Shown here piece by piece: positions 63,712 through 64,000 of a DNA stretch of 64,000 bases. Source of the stretch: Saururus chinensis (taxonomy: Eukaryota > Streptophyta > Magnoliopsida > Piperales > Saururaceae); contig CP141146.1 of assembly GCA_035235625.1 (NCBI GenBank), positions 22,810,501-22,874,500 of the forward strand, given 5' to 3'. Below the pieces are notes generated by a model that had not been told where the DNA came from, ran no database searches, and worked only from the letters and a program-made list of their open reading frames with translations. The stretch's first letter is position 1. Every line of letters begins with the position of its first letter. Both the position numbers and the translations under genes were made by a program.

Positions 63712-64000
63712 CTGCAGATTTGCACCAAAGAGAAACCCAATTACAGTGGTCAATAAGGATATCCTCGTTCATTATCGAAACCAAATATTACCATTCAGAT
63801 AAACACAAAAGAAATAACTCATCAAAAAAACAAAAGAGCTCAGGATACTTTAAAGGCAGAAAGAATAAAAAGCGGCCACCAAGATCATCTCACCATGCGA
63901 CATAAAATTGACCCATCAAAATCATCCAAGGCAATAAAAAATTAACTGAAGTAAGCAATCTCGTCAATAGTTTCCTTCTATAGAAGAGCAATATAAAACA

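Overview
This is nuclear DNA from a flowering plant with a repeat-rich genome. The clade cannot be fixed from the window. The evidence is plant-type frataxin, a plant geranylgeranyl diphosphate synthase relic, a plant KASH-like membrane protein, a MUDRA-type Mutator transposon carrying a plant mobile domain, Sirevirus-like Copia gag and many plant Gypsy LTRs. There are no operons, CRISPR arrays, or rRNA or tRNA genes that I can recognise.

Host genes occupy little of the window. (1) A complete six-exon frataxin gene lies on the minus strand (start codon 35894, stop 31432; exon 1 appears to be 5' UTR at about 36219-36450). Its last intron, 3.2 kb long, contains a decayed GGPP synthase copy. (2) A complete two-exon gene on the minus strand (57812 to 56718) encodes a 227-residue single-pass protein. 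It has a basic nuclear-localisation-like motif and a short tail ending in PPPT, as expected of a SUN-binding KASH protein. (3) The terminal exon of a pentapeptide-repeat (BTB/FIP2-like) gene lies at 63658-63711 on the minus strand, with the rest outside the window.

The remainder is layered mobile DNA. From left to right: a DUF1985-like gene fragment (1-515); a 3.46-kb solo LTR with perfect 5-bp target duplications (1823-5283); a LINE fragment (5590-6150); a foldback MITE (6167-6324); and a Gypsy element (6719-13573) containing a second LTR-type insert that itself contains a small third LTR element. Next come a Sirevirus-type Copia 5' half (15840-19800, minus), a 270-bp tandem array (20254-21053), an autonomous-type MULE of 7.04 kb with a plant-mobile-domain gene (21054-28097) and a related non-autonomous MULE (28223-28981). 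After the frataxin locus there are head-to-head integrase fragments (38040-38760), minus-oriented LTRs (38761-43100) with a small gag-only LTR element inserted (40407-41889), and a Tat/Ogre-like solo LTR (45368-46809). Another LTR (47714-54988) is split by a second copy of the 3.5-kb solo LTR (49468-53049). The right end has two more foldback or inverted-repeat elements.

No undescribed multi-gene system was found. The most informative observations are the KASH-like gene, the possible transposase/plant-mobile-domain unit inside the MULE, hairpin-forming subterminal repeats shared by the two MULEs, a 125-bp duplication beside them, and two copies of one LTR family that each expanded a different internal tandem unit.
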